DNA from: Puccinia triticina
Lineage: Eukaryota; Basidiomycota; Pucciniomycetes; Pucciniales; Pucciniaceae
Assembly (NCBI RefSeq): GCF_026914185.1
Contig: NC_070571.1
Coordinates: 930,001 to 994,000 of the forward strand
Direction of reading: 5' to 3'
DNA length: 64,000 bases
Shown here piece after piece: positions 18,967 to 28,718 of this stretch. The notes below the pieces were generated by a model. That model was given only the letters and a program-made list of their open reading frames with translations. It was not told the DNA's origin and searched no databases. The position numbers were made by a program, and so were the translations under genes. Position 1 is the first letter of the stretch. The number at the start of each line of letters is the position of its first letter.

Positions 18967-21900
18967 TCTGCTCTCTCAAGCCTCCGCGAGACCGATATTT
19001 CTTGACTTGATCCGCTGCAAAGCGCCGCTTGAGCTCGGTGCCATCCAATTCAGCCAAGACGTAGGATCCGCCTTCGACTTGCTTCACCACGCGGTAGGGC
19101 CCATTCCACTTGTGCGCGAAAAGTTGGCCCCACTGCGTCTCGAGAGTCCGGTTATACGCCAAAACCATGTCGCCTGGCTCGAGGGGGTCGCGCACCCGAC
19201 CCGCGCGCTCCTCTTCCCAGTAACGGATCGCATCGCCGCGAGATTCCATCATTTTCCGATACGCCACTCCACGAGTCTCTTCGCTTCGCTCCAGCTGGAT
19301 AGATCGGGCCGCTATCAGATCCGTCGTCGACTTCACCGAGTCCCAGTCAACGCCTAAATACGACTCTATTTCTAGATCCAGAGGCAAAGCCGCGCGCTGC
19401 CCAAAAACTAGCTCATAGGGAGAATACCCCGTGGTTCGCTTTGTTGAGATCCGGTCCGCGAACAGAACTAACGGGAGGAATTTTCGGCAGTTCTTGCCGC
19501 TTTCGCCAGCCAACTTGACCAAGGCTGCTTTCAAAGGCCCGTGCCCACGCTCCACCATACCCTGCCCTTCGGGGTAGTAGGGAGTAGAAACGCGATGCTG
19601 GCCGGGAAGTTGCCTCAACATCTCTGCCAATGCGCCGCCGAACTCGGATCCGCCGTCCGTAGAGTAAGATTTGGCGAGTCCATACCGCATGGTCCAGTTC
19701 TCCTGTAGGAACGCCGCCACCGCCTCAGATGTAAGATTGTTGAGAATTTTGGCCTCAACCCAGCCGGAGAAGTCGTCTCGGGCGACAATGAGGTACTTTG
19801 CTCCGCTCGCCTTGAGGTGGACCGCGTCCATCGAGACGCGCCCAAAAATCGTGGATTCGCCAGTTGGATACCTCAACTCCTGAGGCCGCCGTAAATCGCG
19901 CCGTTGGCACGCGTCGCAACTCTGACACCAACGCGCAACTGCCTGCTTCAATGATGGCCACCAGAATCGCTCTGACACACGCCTATACGTCTCTGCCACG
20001 CCACGATGTCCCAGGTCTTCGTGAAGCTGTTGGAGGATCGAGTCTTGCTTGCCTGGGATGGTGACGACAATGCGAGGTAAAGGGGTTCCACGCTTCATGA
20101 GCCTACCCTCTTGCAGGAAGAACTCAACCGATTTCCGCCTTAAAGCGCGAAAGTCCTTTGCGTCCAGATCTTTTGGCCTCTCTAGCGTCGCCAGATACCG
20201 CTCTAATTCACGCCAGTAGCCTTCTTGGTAGCCTGTGTACTCCTCTGAACGAGCCGAAAAGGTGCGCACAGGTCGAATATGAGGAGCCTCTTCATCAAAA
20301 TCGGAGGGCGGGTCGGATTCGTCGTCGCCTTGGGGGCGCCGCGACAAACCATCGGGCATGGTGAAAGTCTTGCCAGGCCAATGCACAATGTCAAAAGAAA
20401 ACAACTGGATGAACGCCACCCAGCGCGTCATGGGCGCGTTGGGTAAACTCGGGGCATTGATCATTTGAACCAAAGACTGCGCATCCACCTGCAGCTCGAA
20501 ATGCTGTCCCCACAGGACTGTCTGGAGTTTCTTCAGAATCCGCGCAACCCTGCATAACTCGAGTTTCGCCTGAGAGTATCAAGTTTCGACATCAGAGAAA
20601 AGAAGAGATTCATAGAGAGCAGGCCGGTCGAGCCCGTTTGCATCCGTCTGAGTAAGAACCGCCCCCGCCGCGTGGGAACTAGAATCGACAGCAAGCTTGA
20701 TCTTACCCGCCTCTGGCCCGTAGTCCATCTTTACCAGGACAATATCCTGCCCTACGATGCGCTTGAGCTCCTGGAACGCCTCTTCGCAAGCATCAGTCCA
20801 TTCCCACTCAGCATCCTTCCGCGTCAGTCGCCGGAGGGGCAAGCAGATCCGAGACAAGTCCGGGATAAAGATTCGAACGTAGACCACGACACCCAAGAAA
20901 CCTCGCACTTCTGTCGCATTGATGGGAGTCGGCCAACACGTGATCTTATTGACTTTGGTAGCCGCCATCTTCCGGCCCTCTTTGCAGACTACATGGCCAA
21001 CAATTTCAAGCGCAGGAACGCAGGCCGCGAGCTTAGAAGCAGAAACTGTCAAACCAGACTCTTCGATCCTGAACAGAATGCGCTCCAGAGTTTCGGCGTA
21101 TTCCCAAATGAACCTACGGATACCGGGGTGCCAGGGTACGCGCTTGTTGTTGTAATCAGACGTCGGGCCCTTGATTCCCCCGTCGTCAATGAAGATGCCA
21201 GCGTGATCTGGAATCTCGGCCTGAAGGATCCACATCATCTGTGCCTGGTAAACGGCAACAGAGTTTGTGGCTCCTTGCGGCAACCGAGTGAGCTGGAATC
21301 GTCCCAAAGGCGTATCAAAAGTGGTGAGGGGGCGTGAAATGGGGTCCAGAGCGCGCTCATCGTAGCCGCCCATGATATCGCCGAGCCCGTAACACGCGCG
21401 CCACGAAAAAGACTCCACGAACTCTTCCGTAGCCGGCGGGACTCCCGCGTCGCGTACAGTGACCTTGTTGAGAGGTTGTAAGTCGTGAACCACCCGAAGC
21501 TTGCCGTTGCCTTTGAGGACACAGAAGACAGGGCTTGAATACGATGACGTCGACTGCTCATACAAGCCGGTCCTTATACGTTCCCAAATGAGCCGAGTGT
21601 ATTCCTCAAGCTTGGCCGCGGGTATCGGAATCTTCTTCTTCTGCCATGGTTCGTGCTCAACCACTGGGATGATATACGGGAGTCCATAGGACTCCTTCAG
21701 TAAGCCCCGCTCTTCTTCATTGAAAGCAATCGACAGATTCCGCTTGGCCAGAACGTTTTTTATCAAGTTCAGCTCGTCCGGGTAGAGCCAACCCTCTGGT
21801 CCGAAATTCACTACCGCCAATCGCTCTTCTGTAACTCGTCCTTTAGGTATGAATGGTCCCGCCAAGGTGCGAGAGAGACCCCGGTATGGGTCTCGAGAGA

Positions 21901-23038
21901 GAGGAGGTCGTCGGAGCGGTGGATTCAGCCCTTGCAGCATTGCTTGATTGACCGGCTTGACCTTCTTGGCGACCGGCTTGTATTTAGCCGCGAAAGCCAA
22001 GAACCCGCCGGCCTTCCACGCATCCAAAAGTTTCAACTGTGCCCGAAATCCGAGTCCACTCTCCAACAACAGGCTCGTCCGATGCTCCGCGCGGTCCTTG
22101 AATGCTGCCTTGTCTGTCAAGGAAAAGCCAAATGGTGGTTCTTCGCTCACGTATGTGGCACACGGCAGGGTTTTCGACAAGAGGGGAGCATCACGCCTCG
22201 GAGGTGCATATTGGTGGGAACTTACTTTTACCCCAAATGCCCTCCACGATGGCCCAAAGAATACCATTACCCCTTCGCCGAGTACTTGATGGGAACATAG
22301 TTTAAGCTCGTTGCGGAGCACCGCATCGTATCCTTTATCCGTCGGAAGAGATAGTTTATCCTCTTTACGGAGACTTTCCAGCTCATACTCCCTACAGGGC
22401 GAAGGAAGTTTATGCTCATTGCGGAGCGGTACTAGTTTAGGCTCGTTGTGGAGTAGCACGAGTTTACCCTCATTGTGGAGCTGAAGAAGTTTATTCTCGT
22501 TACGGAGACGATTGTGTAAATCTTCCTGAAGCGAGAACTGAGAGAGAGCAGAGGGTTCCTTAGACCGGGCTGAGTCCTCTTTGAGGTGAAACGCGGATAA
22601 TTTCTTCTCTTCATGGCGAGTTGAATCCGTCGAAGGCAGTTTCTGGATTCTGCGAACAGAGGCGGACGAATAGGGGCGGCTCACAAGAGTGGCACGAGGC
22701 AGGGTTTTTACAAAGGTAGTAGATACCCTGGAGGTGCATAAACTGGGAGGACTTACTTTTGCTTCAGTTTGCTCCCACGGAATTCCAGCATCCTCCTCCG
22801 CCGCACCTCTTCTAATGCACACTTGCGATTGAAAACTGAATTGAAATTGAGATGAAATGTTCTTTTTGACGATTTTGAGTATCTTGAGATGTTTTTCGGG
22901 TTTTCTATTTTTCTGATTGATAACAAATGATGAGATTGGGAAATCGGGCCAATGATCCTCTAGCGTTTGAGCTGATTCGACGGCAAGAATGCGAGGACCT
23001 AAATTAAGACCGCCGTAAATCGAACCAGCAGAGCTCAT
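18962..23038 (-). pseudogene. pol: Pol of element 2 interrupted by one in-frame stop
   Basis: The frame runs from ATG at 23038 to a TGA at 20581-20579 and continues in the same frame to a stop at 18962. The stop falls in the RNase H segment, where element 1 has arginine in ESRYSQ; a CGA to TGA change would explain it. The reverse transcriptase has LPQGATNS and FIDDGG (about residue 616); the integrase has CDACQ, SMDAVH, YSTDGG and QGMVERG. Compared with element 1 the protein has about 340 extra N-terminal residues, including repeats of the type LRNEHKL, before the shared FAAKYK start. With the stop, RNase H and integrase would be lost unless it is read through. Confidence 0.88.
22180..22757 (-). 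repeat. Pol N-terminal insertion with 33-nt repeats between two donor-like modules
   Basis: Between the modules at 22712-22757 and 22180-22231 lie about five units of a 33-nt repeat (about 22290-22520) encoding the pattern L-x-N-E-x-K-L. Flanking protein segments are themselves related (SRVSTTFVKTLPRATLVS and DAPLLSKTLPCATYVS). Element 1 lacks this whole block. It looks like a duplicated and expanded insertion at the start of pol. Confidence 0.55.
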
Positions 23039-23044
23039 AAAAAA
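22971..23044 (-). promoter_or_regulatory. -1 frameshift signal at the gag-pol junction of element 2
   Basis: In the gag frame the codons CCT TTT TTA TGA give the same T TTT TTA heptamer (23044-23038) immediately before the gag stop TGA (23037-23035). The pol ATG at 23038 overlaps the stop as ATGA. Eight nucleotides downstream, GCTGGTTCGA (23029-23020) can pair over 10 bp (one G-U) with TCGAATCAGC (22980-22971) around a 39-nt loop. Frameshifting or stop-restart could both yield pol; conservation of the heptamer with element 1 favours frameshifting. Confidence 0.7.
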
Positions 23045-25146
23045 GGACGATCCTCGTTAGAATCGTCAAGAAGCCGCGCCGCATGCGCCAGCACACCCTT
23101 CCGTCCCTGACCCGGAAATTCACGTTCCCATCGCCCAGACCCAGTTGAACACAGTGATAACTCGATGTCGCGACCACTGGAATCCGGAATGATGATCTTT
23201 TCGCCGGATTGCGGATTGAAAGAAAGGGTGGCTGCCACATCCATCAGAAAAGGACGACCCAAGATCAAAGGTCCTTCGTTACGCGTGATCCAAAAGTGAC
23301 AAGTCCTATCAATAGTCTTTCCGACGCGAATCGGAACATCCTCAGCCACGCCTATCAATTCGCAGGCCTGGTTATTGATACCATAGACTGCAGACTGAAA
23401 GTTAACTCTCGGGGTCAAATTAAACTGATTTGCCATCGTGTCGGATATCAAATTAAGCTGAGAACCGGAGTCAATAAGTGGCTTTGCCGGAGTTTCTCCA
23501 TCGCCTATGAGACAAGACAGATACCCTAGAGGGCAGGAATAAAGGTTTAAATCCGCCCCCAAATCCCTTACTTCGTCTCCCTCGGCTAGAGTGCCCGAGT
23601 GAACCTTGAGCTCTTCCGCGCCGACTTCCACGCGCCTTCGCGACACCCACTTTTTTACGCCCTCCGCAACGGTAGGCGCAAGAGCGAGCAGCTCCGCCAC
23701 GGTCATGTGTGGGACGGGCAAGTCGAATATCTTCTTCAGCGCGCCATCGAGTACAGCATTAGGATGATCGCGAGCAACGTCCCGCTCGAAACGGACCTTT
23801 GGGCCGACAGGCTTCGCCGCCTGAGACGGAGTATCCGGGCGTGAATCTGAGTCCTTCTGTGCTTCACCAGAACCACGCTCGAAAAGCTCTGGTTCTTCCT
23901 CCATCGCCTGCGTTTCTTGGGGTTCTTTTGGAACCGAGGTGCGTCTGATTGGTCGCTTCGCCGCGCTACTAGGAACAGAAGGAGCCTTATAAAGCTTGGG
24001 ATCTTCGTGCCGCTTCCGGCCAACTGGATCCGCCTCGTACGCGCTTGAGAATGACTGGGAGGAAACTGCGGGCGGATACCACTGTTGGAGAGAGCCGCAC
24101 CCTGCCTTATATTCTCCCGAAGGTTCCGCGGTTGCCTGGTTCACGCGCTGCGAGGGAAAGGAAGCCACAACGTGTCTAATTGGTCGACTAGAATCCCAGG
24201 GAATAAGCGCGCCGTTCGGCAGGAAAAAATTTGTGCCTTTCTGTTCGACGAGCTTCTCCTCCTTGTCTTTCTGGAGCTCGAAACAGCTCTTGGTCCCGTG
24301 ACCTTCTCGATGGCAATAGAAACACACCATCGGCGGTCGTCCTCCCTGATTCTGAGGCGGTTTTCCCGAAACTGCAGCGATCTTCTGGTCTATCTTTTGC
24401 TCGAAAGCCTCGAACAACCTGGACAACTCGTCCATGCTTGTGGCGGGCTTATTCGCAGAAACTACTTCCTGAGGACGCTGCGCTTCTCCCATCTTCTTCA
24501 TCACGGAGTTCCCTTCTTGAAACGGCGACGAAAGGACGGGTTGACTGGTCTTCGACTCCTCAAAGGTGAGTGCGGTCTGTTCCTTCATCACGGCATCCGC
24601 TGCCTCCTTGAGAATCTTGAACGTAGGTAGCTTAAAACGATTATCGAGAGTGGTAACCATTGTCCCGTCCCTGATCAACTTCCTTCGAATCTCTTCCTGA
24701 ACCGAGGTAGCAAACGATTGGTAATACGAGTTCCGGATCTCCTCGACCGAATCAATATGCGCTTTGGATAAAAGGTAAGACTGAATAGGCTCCCAGCTCT
24801 GCCGAAAAACCTGATAGTCTGCCGCCGAGGCGACTCCGCCTTTCGCCGACCAATTCTGAACGAGGGAGCTTAAATCACGCGTCGTGAACCTGGCGGTATC
24901 CACCTTTCCCCAGTAGGCGACCATTGCTGCCTTCAGCTTGGGCCAGTCCGGAGGATTGAAGCCGTCCAAGGTCTCAAGAACGTCCAAAAGGTCATCGTTT
25001 GCTAGAAAGAGGCGGATTTGCTTCGCCATATCAAGCTCCGTCGCCTCATCCAGGCTGGCGACCATCTCGTAGGTCTCAATGAACCGCTCGACTTTAGTAC
25101 CGTCGAAACAGAGCCGTTTGTTTGGAGCCTTGATCTTGACCATCAT
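23035..25146 (-). CDS. gag: Gag-protease polyprotein of element 2
   Basis: A 703-residue protein starts with ATG at 25146. The first 270 residues look like a Ty3-type capsid, then a CCHC knuckle (CFYCHREGHGTKSC, about 274-287), a Pro/Ser/charged linker and an aspartic protease with LIDSGSQLNLIS (about residue 559). It is more GC-rich than the gag of element 1 and only distantly similar to it. The reading frame is intact and ends at the slippery site. Confidence 0.88.
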   Translation of the reverse strand: MMVKIKAPNKRLCFDGTKVERFIETYEMVASLDEATELDMAKQIRLFLANDDLLDVLETLDGFNPPDWPKLKAAMVAYWGKVDTARFTTRDLSSLVQNWSAKGGVASAADYQVFRQSWEPIQSYLLSKAHIDSVEEIRNSYYQSFATSVQEEIRRKLIRDGTMVTTLDNRFKLPTFKILKEAADAVMKEQTALTFEESKTSQPVLSSPFQEGNSVMKKMGEAQRPQEVVSANKPATSMDELSRLFEAFEQKIDQKIAAVSGKPPQNQGGRPPMVCFYCHREGHGTKSCFELQKDKEEKLVEQKGTNFFLPNGALIPWDSSRPIRHVVASFPSQRVNQATAEPSGEYKAGCGSLQQWYPPAVSSQSFSSAYEADPVGRKRHEDPKLYKAPSVPSSAAKRPIRRTSVPKEPQETQAMEEEPELFERGSGEAQKDSDSRPDTPSQAAKPVGPKVRFERDVARDHPNAVLDGALKKIFDLPVPHMTVAELLALAPTVAEGVKKWVSRRRVEVGAEELKVHSGTLAEGDEVRDLGADLNLYSCPLGYLSCLIGDGETPAKPLIDSGSQLNLISDTMANQFNLTPRVNFQSAVYGINNQACELIGVAEDVPIRVGKTIDRTCHFWITRNEGPLILGRPFLMDVAATLSFNPQSGEKIIIPDSSGRDIELSLCSTGSGRWEREFPGQGRKGVLAHAARLLDDSNEDRPFL

Positions 25147-25411
25147 GAAACGTCCTGAGATGGAAGGAAAACAGACGACAGAGGGTGGCTCACAGCGTGG
25201 CAGGTAATGCTAACGACGCGTGTAAAGAAGCCCGGAGGTGCTACTATGGAGGGGACTTACTTGAATACTCCTGTGCCCCGCTGGTAACACAAAAAAAAAA
25301 AAAACAAAGAAAATTCGCGCTCTCGATCCTGAAACGAAGATCCTGAAACGAAAAGAAGAAAGAAGAAAAGAAAAGAGAGCCCCAAGAACCAGTCGTCTCG
25401 AAATCCTGAGA

Positions 25412-25461
25412 CGAGACTGTAAATCTTGAGGTCGCTGGTTTGATCCCGGCTCGGGGGACCA
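25412..25461 (+). promoter_or_regulatory. Primer binding site extended into a 50-nt tRNA-Tyr(GTA) 3' part
   Basis: On the + strand the 50 nt next to the 5' LTR (2-nt gap) read as the 3' part of tRNA-Tyr including a terminal CCA: anticodon arm CGAGA-CTGTAAA-TCTTG, variable loop AGGTC, T arm GCTGG-TTTGATC-CCGGC, acceptor TCGGGGG, discriminator A, CCA. All three stems pair as expected (acceptor strand only half present). The sense strand therefore complements about 50 nt of tRNA-Tyr rather than the usual 18 or less. CCA is not encoded in nuclear tRNA genes, so the sequence must come from a mature tRNA. Confidence 0.8.
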
Positions 25462-25463
25462 AA

Positions 25464-26358
25464 TATGGCGCTTCTACCTGTGCGCGGTAGACAGCGGGTT
25501 GAGGGGATGGTGCAGAAAAAGCTGCCCTCGTGGTTGATCCGGATGTGAGTCGTAGAATCAGAAAGATAGCGCTGGGAGGTAGGGATTTTGAGAGGTCGAG
25601 GGGAATGGAATACCCCTCGGCGGTTTGAGGTTTTGTTAGGGAAAAAAAAGGAAAGGGTGAGGAAGTTCTTCTTGTGAAAGTATGCGGAAAAGGATTCGGG
25701 AGTATCCGCGAAGTGCGTCGGCAAAAGAAACTCAGACAGGTGCAATAAACTCAAGAGTATCGGGCTCTCAAACTCTGACAGAAAAATAAACTCCAGAATC
25801 GTGATGATACTTTTCTTGGATCAGAAAGAGGTACCATGCCGACCCCTCCTCTAAGTTCGGCTGAACTTAAGCTCAGGGTCGGCGACAGTCCTTGCGACAG
25901 GCTGCGCGACAGGCCCTCGTGCCCGCCGCGCGTGCTACAACCTAGGAAAAAGAGAAACGGAGACCGCAACAATAGAAGGGAACCCCACCACACACAAAAT
26001 ACAGAAAAACCGACAACCAACAAACAAAAGCTAAAACCAAAAAGAAAAAAAAAAACCAACCCGCCTCCTGCACTCCCATCCAACGCGCGCAAAAATGAGA
26101 AACAAAAAGAGAAAAGAGAACAAAGAAGAAAAGAAACAAAAAAAAAAAAAAAACAAAGGAACAAAAGAGAATAAGACCGGAAAAACTGAAGACGGGAAAA
26201 GAAAATTGAGGAGAGAAACAGAAAAGACAAAAGGGATAGAAGGGGGGGACCAAGAGAGCCGGACGGAGTCTGGATCCTGAAACGCCGGGGCTTGATGAGA
26301 CCGTGCCTCTGAGTTAATCTTTCGACTGTCGTGGGTCTCCACCGAATTGTCCACCACA
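25464..26358 (-). repeat. 5' LTR of element 2
   Basis: It is the 895-bp partner of 17884-18783, with a shorter A-run near 26140. The leader between it and gag (25147-25463) includes the tRNA-Tyr-like primer site and the donor-like module at 25215-25262. Confidence 0.88.
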
Positions 26359-26519
26359 ACGCTTGTTTAAATGGGACCATCTTTTGGCACAACTCACAGG
26401 GCACTTTAAACATAGCATCCTATGTATTGCACTTTTTTTTTATTGGATTTGAATTTTTTTTTTCCCTGATGACACATGGCATCAAAGATCTATGTATTCT
26501 TGGCATCATCAGATGTTGT

Positions 26520-26905
26520 TGTGTGTGGAAGAAGAGGAAGAGCATGGGGGAAGTGCGGGTGGCGGAGTGGGCGTGAGGATGGTCTGGGTGTGCAGGGCGA
26601 GCTTGGGGGTTGTCCAGCAGAGCCTGAAGTTGAGTGTGTGGAGGACGTGGCGCTCGAGATGGTCGATCTCGGTCTGGGATATGTCAGCAACCTTGCTGAG
26701 CCGTTTGCAGAGCAGAGGCTGGTCGGAGATGATCTTGGTGCCAAGGATCATGGCAGCGAGCAGCAGACGGTGGTTGGTGAGCAAGTTGAGGGGGATACGG
26801 GGCCGGCCTGGCTCGGCCTGCTGTGGCTGGCTGGTGGCTGGACTGAGCTCTGTGATCTGGTGGAGGTAGAGCAGGCTGAGGAGGATGCGGTTGATTGAGA
26901 GTGGG
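26520..26905 (-). pseudogene. Captured Pho80-like cyclin fragment
   Basis: On the minus strand one frame encodes INRILLSLLYLHQI, a spacer rich in Pro and Gln, then NLLTNHRLLLAAMILGTKII and LSKVADISQTEIDHLERHVL followed by LNFRL. This is the helix pattern of PHO85-type (Pho80/Pcl) cyclins, which activate the Pho85 kinase; the HRLLLAA, AK/TK and NxLE-type and FRL positions are recognisable. Neither a start nor the full cyclin box is present, and the flanks belong to the TIR element, so it is a captured gene piece and not a functional gene. The inverted partner at 7000-7285 covers only its upstream part. Confidence 0.65.
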
Positions 26906-27374
26906 CGGTGTGATGAGGCTGCTGTGTGTGGTGGGAGAGTGGTTGGACTTGCCGGGCTTGGAGGTCAAAGGGCGCGGGCTTTGTTGGCAGGAGCCAGGTT
27001 GCTTCCAAGCGCGCAAACGCGGATGGCTTTGCTGGGAGGCGGAGAAGAGTCGGTCGCGTCGCGTCGGCGGCTACAGGAAGCCAACTGGGCCCTCGGCCGC
27101 GTAACAATACAACTCAAGGCGGCGAGCCCATTGAAAGAGGGGTGTGACTCAGGTGTGGCTTGAGCCAGTGAGTCCTGAGCAGCACATCTCAAGCTATGTT
27201 GCACATGGCAGAATGAGCTAAACTAGCAGCTGCTGGCTGTTCAAGGAAATAAATGTATACTCAGTTATGGCACTCATGCTGTGACGTGCCAGCTGTGGAT
27301 AGATGCTGGCTAGATGGCCAGAGCTGTCCAAATGTCACTTGCTGCCAAGGGAACATTGATTTTTCCTGGTGTAG

Positions 27375-28080
27375 TGTAGTAGCAACCAGGAGCTCTAGTA
27401 TTGATTAAAATGCCTTATCAAGAGATTGTTTAAGGAAGAGATCATTACCAACCTTCTTATCAACAACCCAAAGTCAACAAAAATTGTATCTATCCCACTG
27501 GATTATCTTATTACCCATTATCAGAAGTTGTAACGGATCTGCAAGATTAGTGATTTGAGGTATCTAGGTCTGATAGAGATTACTATACAAAATTAAGATC
27601 TATCTTGGAATCAGCCACATCTTTATAAATATTGATTACAAGACTCTTACTTATTTGCATAGTACCATTAGAGGGGCAGGTCTTTGTAAGGGTTCTGTGA
27701 ACCCTCACTGGCAACAATATTGAGAAGGCACTGGGACAAGGCTACAAGCCTTTGAAGGTTCTAGTTCCAAACGGTGGGGCCAGATTTCAAAGAGATAACT
27801 GGTTGTGAGAGATTAGATCTCTCCTCTATCTAAAAACATCAGGATCCAGAAAAGAGAAAAAAGGAAAAAGGTGCTTACCTGGTTGGGAGAGATTAGATCT
27901 CTGGCCAACCAGGGAAGCGCATGACTGGAACTAAATGATCCTGTCTTGAGGGGTCTGGTCTATGTGATGCTGTGACCCCTTGTGTTAAGTCCCTGCGTCA
28001 AGGGGGGCTTCACAGTCTTTCAAAACACCCGTAGGTTGTAATAGCCTTTCAACCTATTAGCAATTTATTTCCCCCTCAGA
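27375..28080. repeat. Retroelement remnant flanking the composite element
   Basis: The segment begins with sequence homologous to 6418-6500 (CAGGAGCTCTAGTATT onward). Further on it has an imperfect palindrome around 27800-27950 with two copies of GAGAGATTAGATCTCT. It is plausibly LTR or leader sequence of an old retroelement, but I see neither its ends nor any coding remains. Confidence 0.35.
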
Positions 28081-28718
28081 GGATATTTTCACCAAATAAA
28101 AAATTTAGTGTCCCACAAGAGTCCCTACAGCGGGCAAATCTGTGGGAAGATCCTGGGGGCAGGACTTGAAAACTGGGGCGGATGTGGTGATTTATATGGG
28201 CATGTGTGGTAGAATGTCCACTGGGAGATAGCACGGGTGGGAATGTACAGAGCGGCTCAGGCAGAGTGCATTCCAGTGACATAAGCACTGAGGATGATGT
28301 CAGAAATTGCGCTAAGAAAGCTTACAGAAAGTCACACTTGGATGGAATGCACGGATTGCGGATCACGGATTTTGGATTGGATATTTGGACCGGAGCGGAA
28401 AGACAGGGCTGGACTGCGGCGGACTACACACATGGACTAGTAGCGGCGGCGCGTCAGCAGGTGAGCCACAGCAGCCAAAGCGGGTTCTGCTAGTGGGTGG
28501 AACTGGGGCAGAGGCGGTGGTGAGAGACTGACTGGCGGGGGCTAGACAGAGGACGGTGGGAGGTCAAGCGTTGGAGAGGAGCGAAGTCTGGGACAATGAC
28601 ATGCGGAAAGCGGGCGGAGCTGACGGACTAGTGCGGGAAAGTGTTGGATCTGCGGGATTGGGTGGGAACGGCGATGCGTGTGGAGGGAAGGATGGGAGTG
28701 GAGGCTCACGGTTTCTCT
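28081..28718. other. No gene seen
   Basis: GC-rich, purine-biased sequence with short open frames of no recognisable content. Confidence 0.45.

Larger units (their letters stand above)
17884..26358 (-). mobile_element. LTR retrotransposon 2 (Ty3/gypsy type), near-complete with one nonsense codon
   Basis: LTRs at 17884-18783 (900 bp) and 25464-26358 (895 bp) differ by poly-A length and at least two substitutions. A 4-bp duplication ACGC flanks the element (17880-17883, 26359-26362). The order on the minus strand is 5' LTR, tRNA-Tyr type primer site, gag-protease, pol, 3' LTR. On the sense strand the LTR starts TGTGGTGG and ends CCATA, so the usual terminal CA is lacking or the boundary is shifted by one or two bases. 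It shares RT, integrase and frameshift features with element 1 but has a distinct gag and no 3' cargo. Confidence 0.9.
17525..26410 (+). pseudogene. FG-nucleoporin-like captured fragment, split by LTR element 2
   Basis: From about 17740 the + strand encodes LGTFGAANNTATPSSNLFGQ, with FG and LFGQ repeats typical of FG-nucleoporins, and nearby frames give further CFGANLF-type motifs. The stretch is cut at 17883 by element 2 and resumes at 26359 for about 50 bp before identity is lost. Frame changes are needed to read all FG motifs, so it is not a gene. It lies inside the composite TIR element together with the cyclin fragment and is best read as captured host exon sequence. Confidence 0.45.
6518..27371. 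mobile_element. Composite CACCAGG-family TIR element (20.9 kb) containing two LTR retrotransposons
   Basis: The left tip CACCAGGAAAAAA starts at 6518 and the right tip TTTTTCCTGGTG ends at 27371. Each tip is flanked outside by TAG (6515-6517 and 27372-27374), matching the 3-bp target duplications of two other family members in this window. Removing the two LTR elements leaves about 2.8 kb. Inside, a segment at about 7000-7285 is repeated in inverted orientation at about 26885-27135, and pieces of a Pho80-like cyclin and an FG-nucleoporin are present, so the element looks like a gene-capturing non-autonomous transposon. Because the flanks are TAG microsatellites, the TAG duplication alone is weak; two separate elements remain possible. 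Confidence 0.5.

Noticed and set aside
25381..25461. A complete functional tRNA-Tyr gene
   Set aside because: Only the 3' part is present, it ends in an encoded CCA, and the upstream sequence lacks acceptor and D arms; its position marks it as the primer binding region of element 2.
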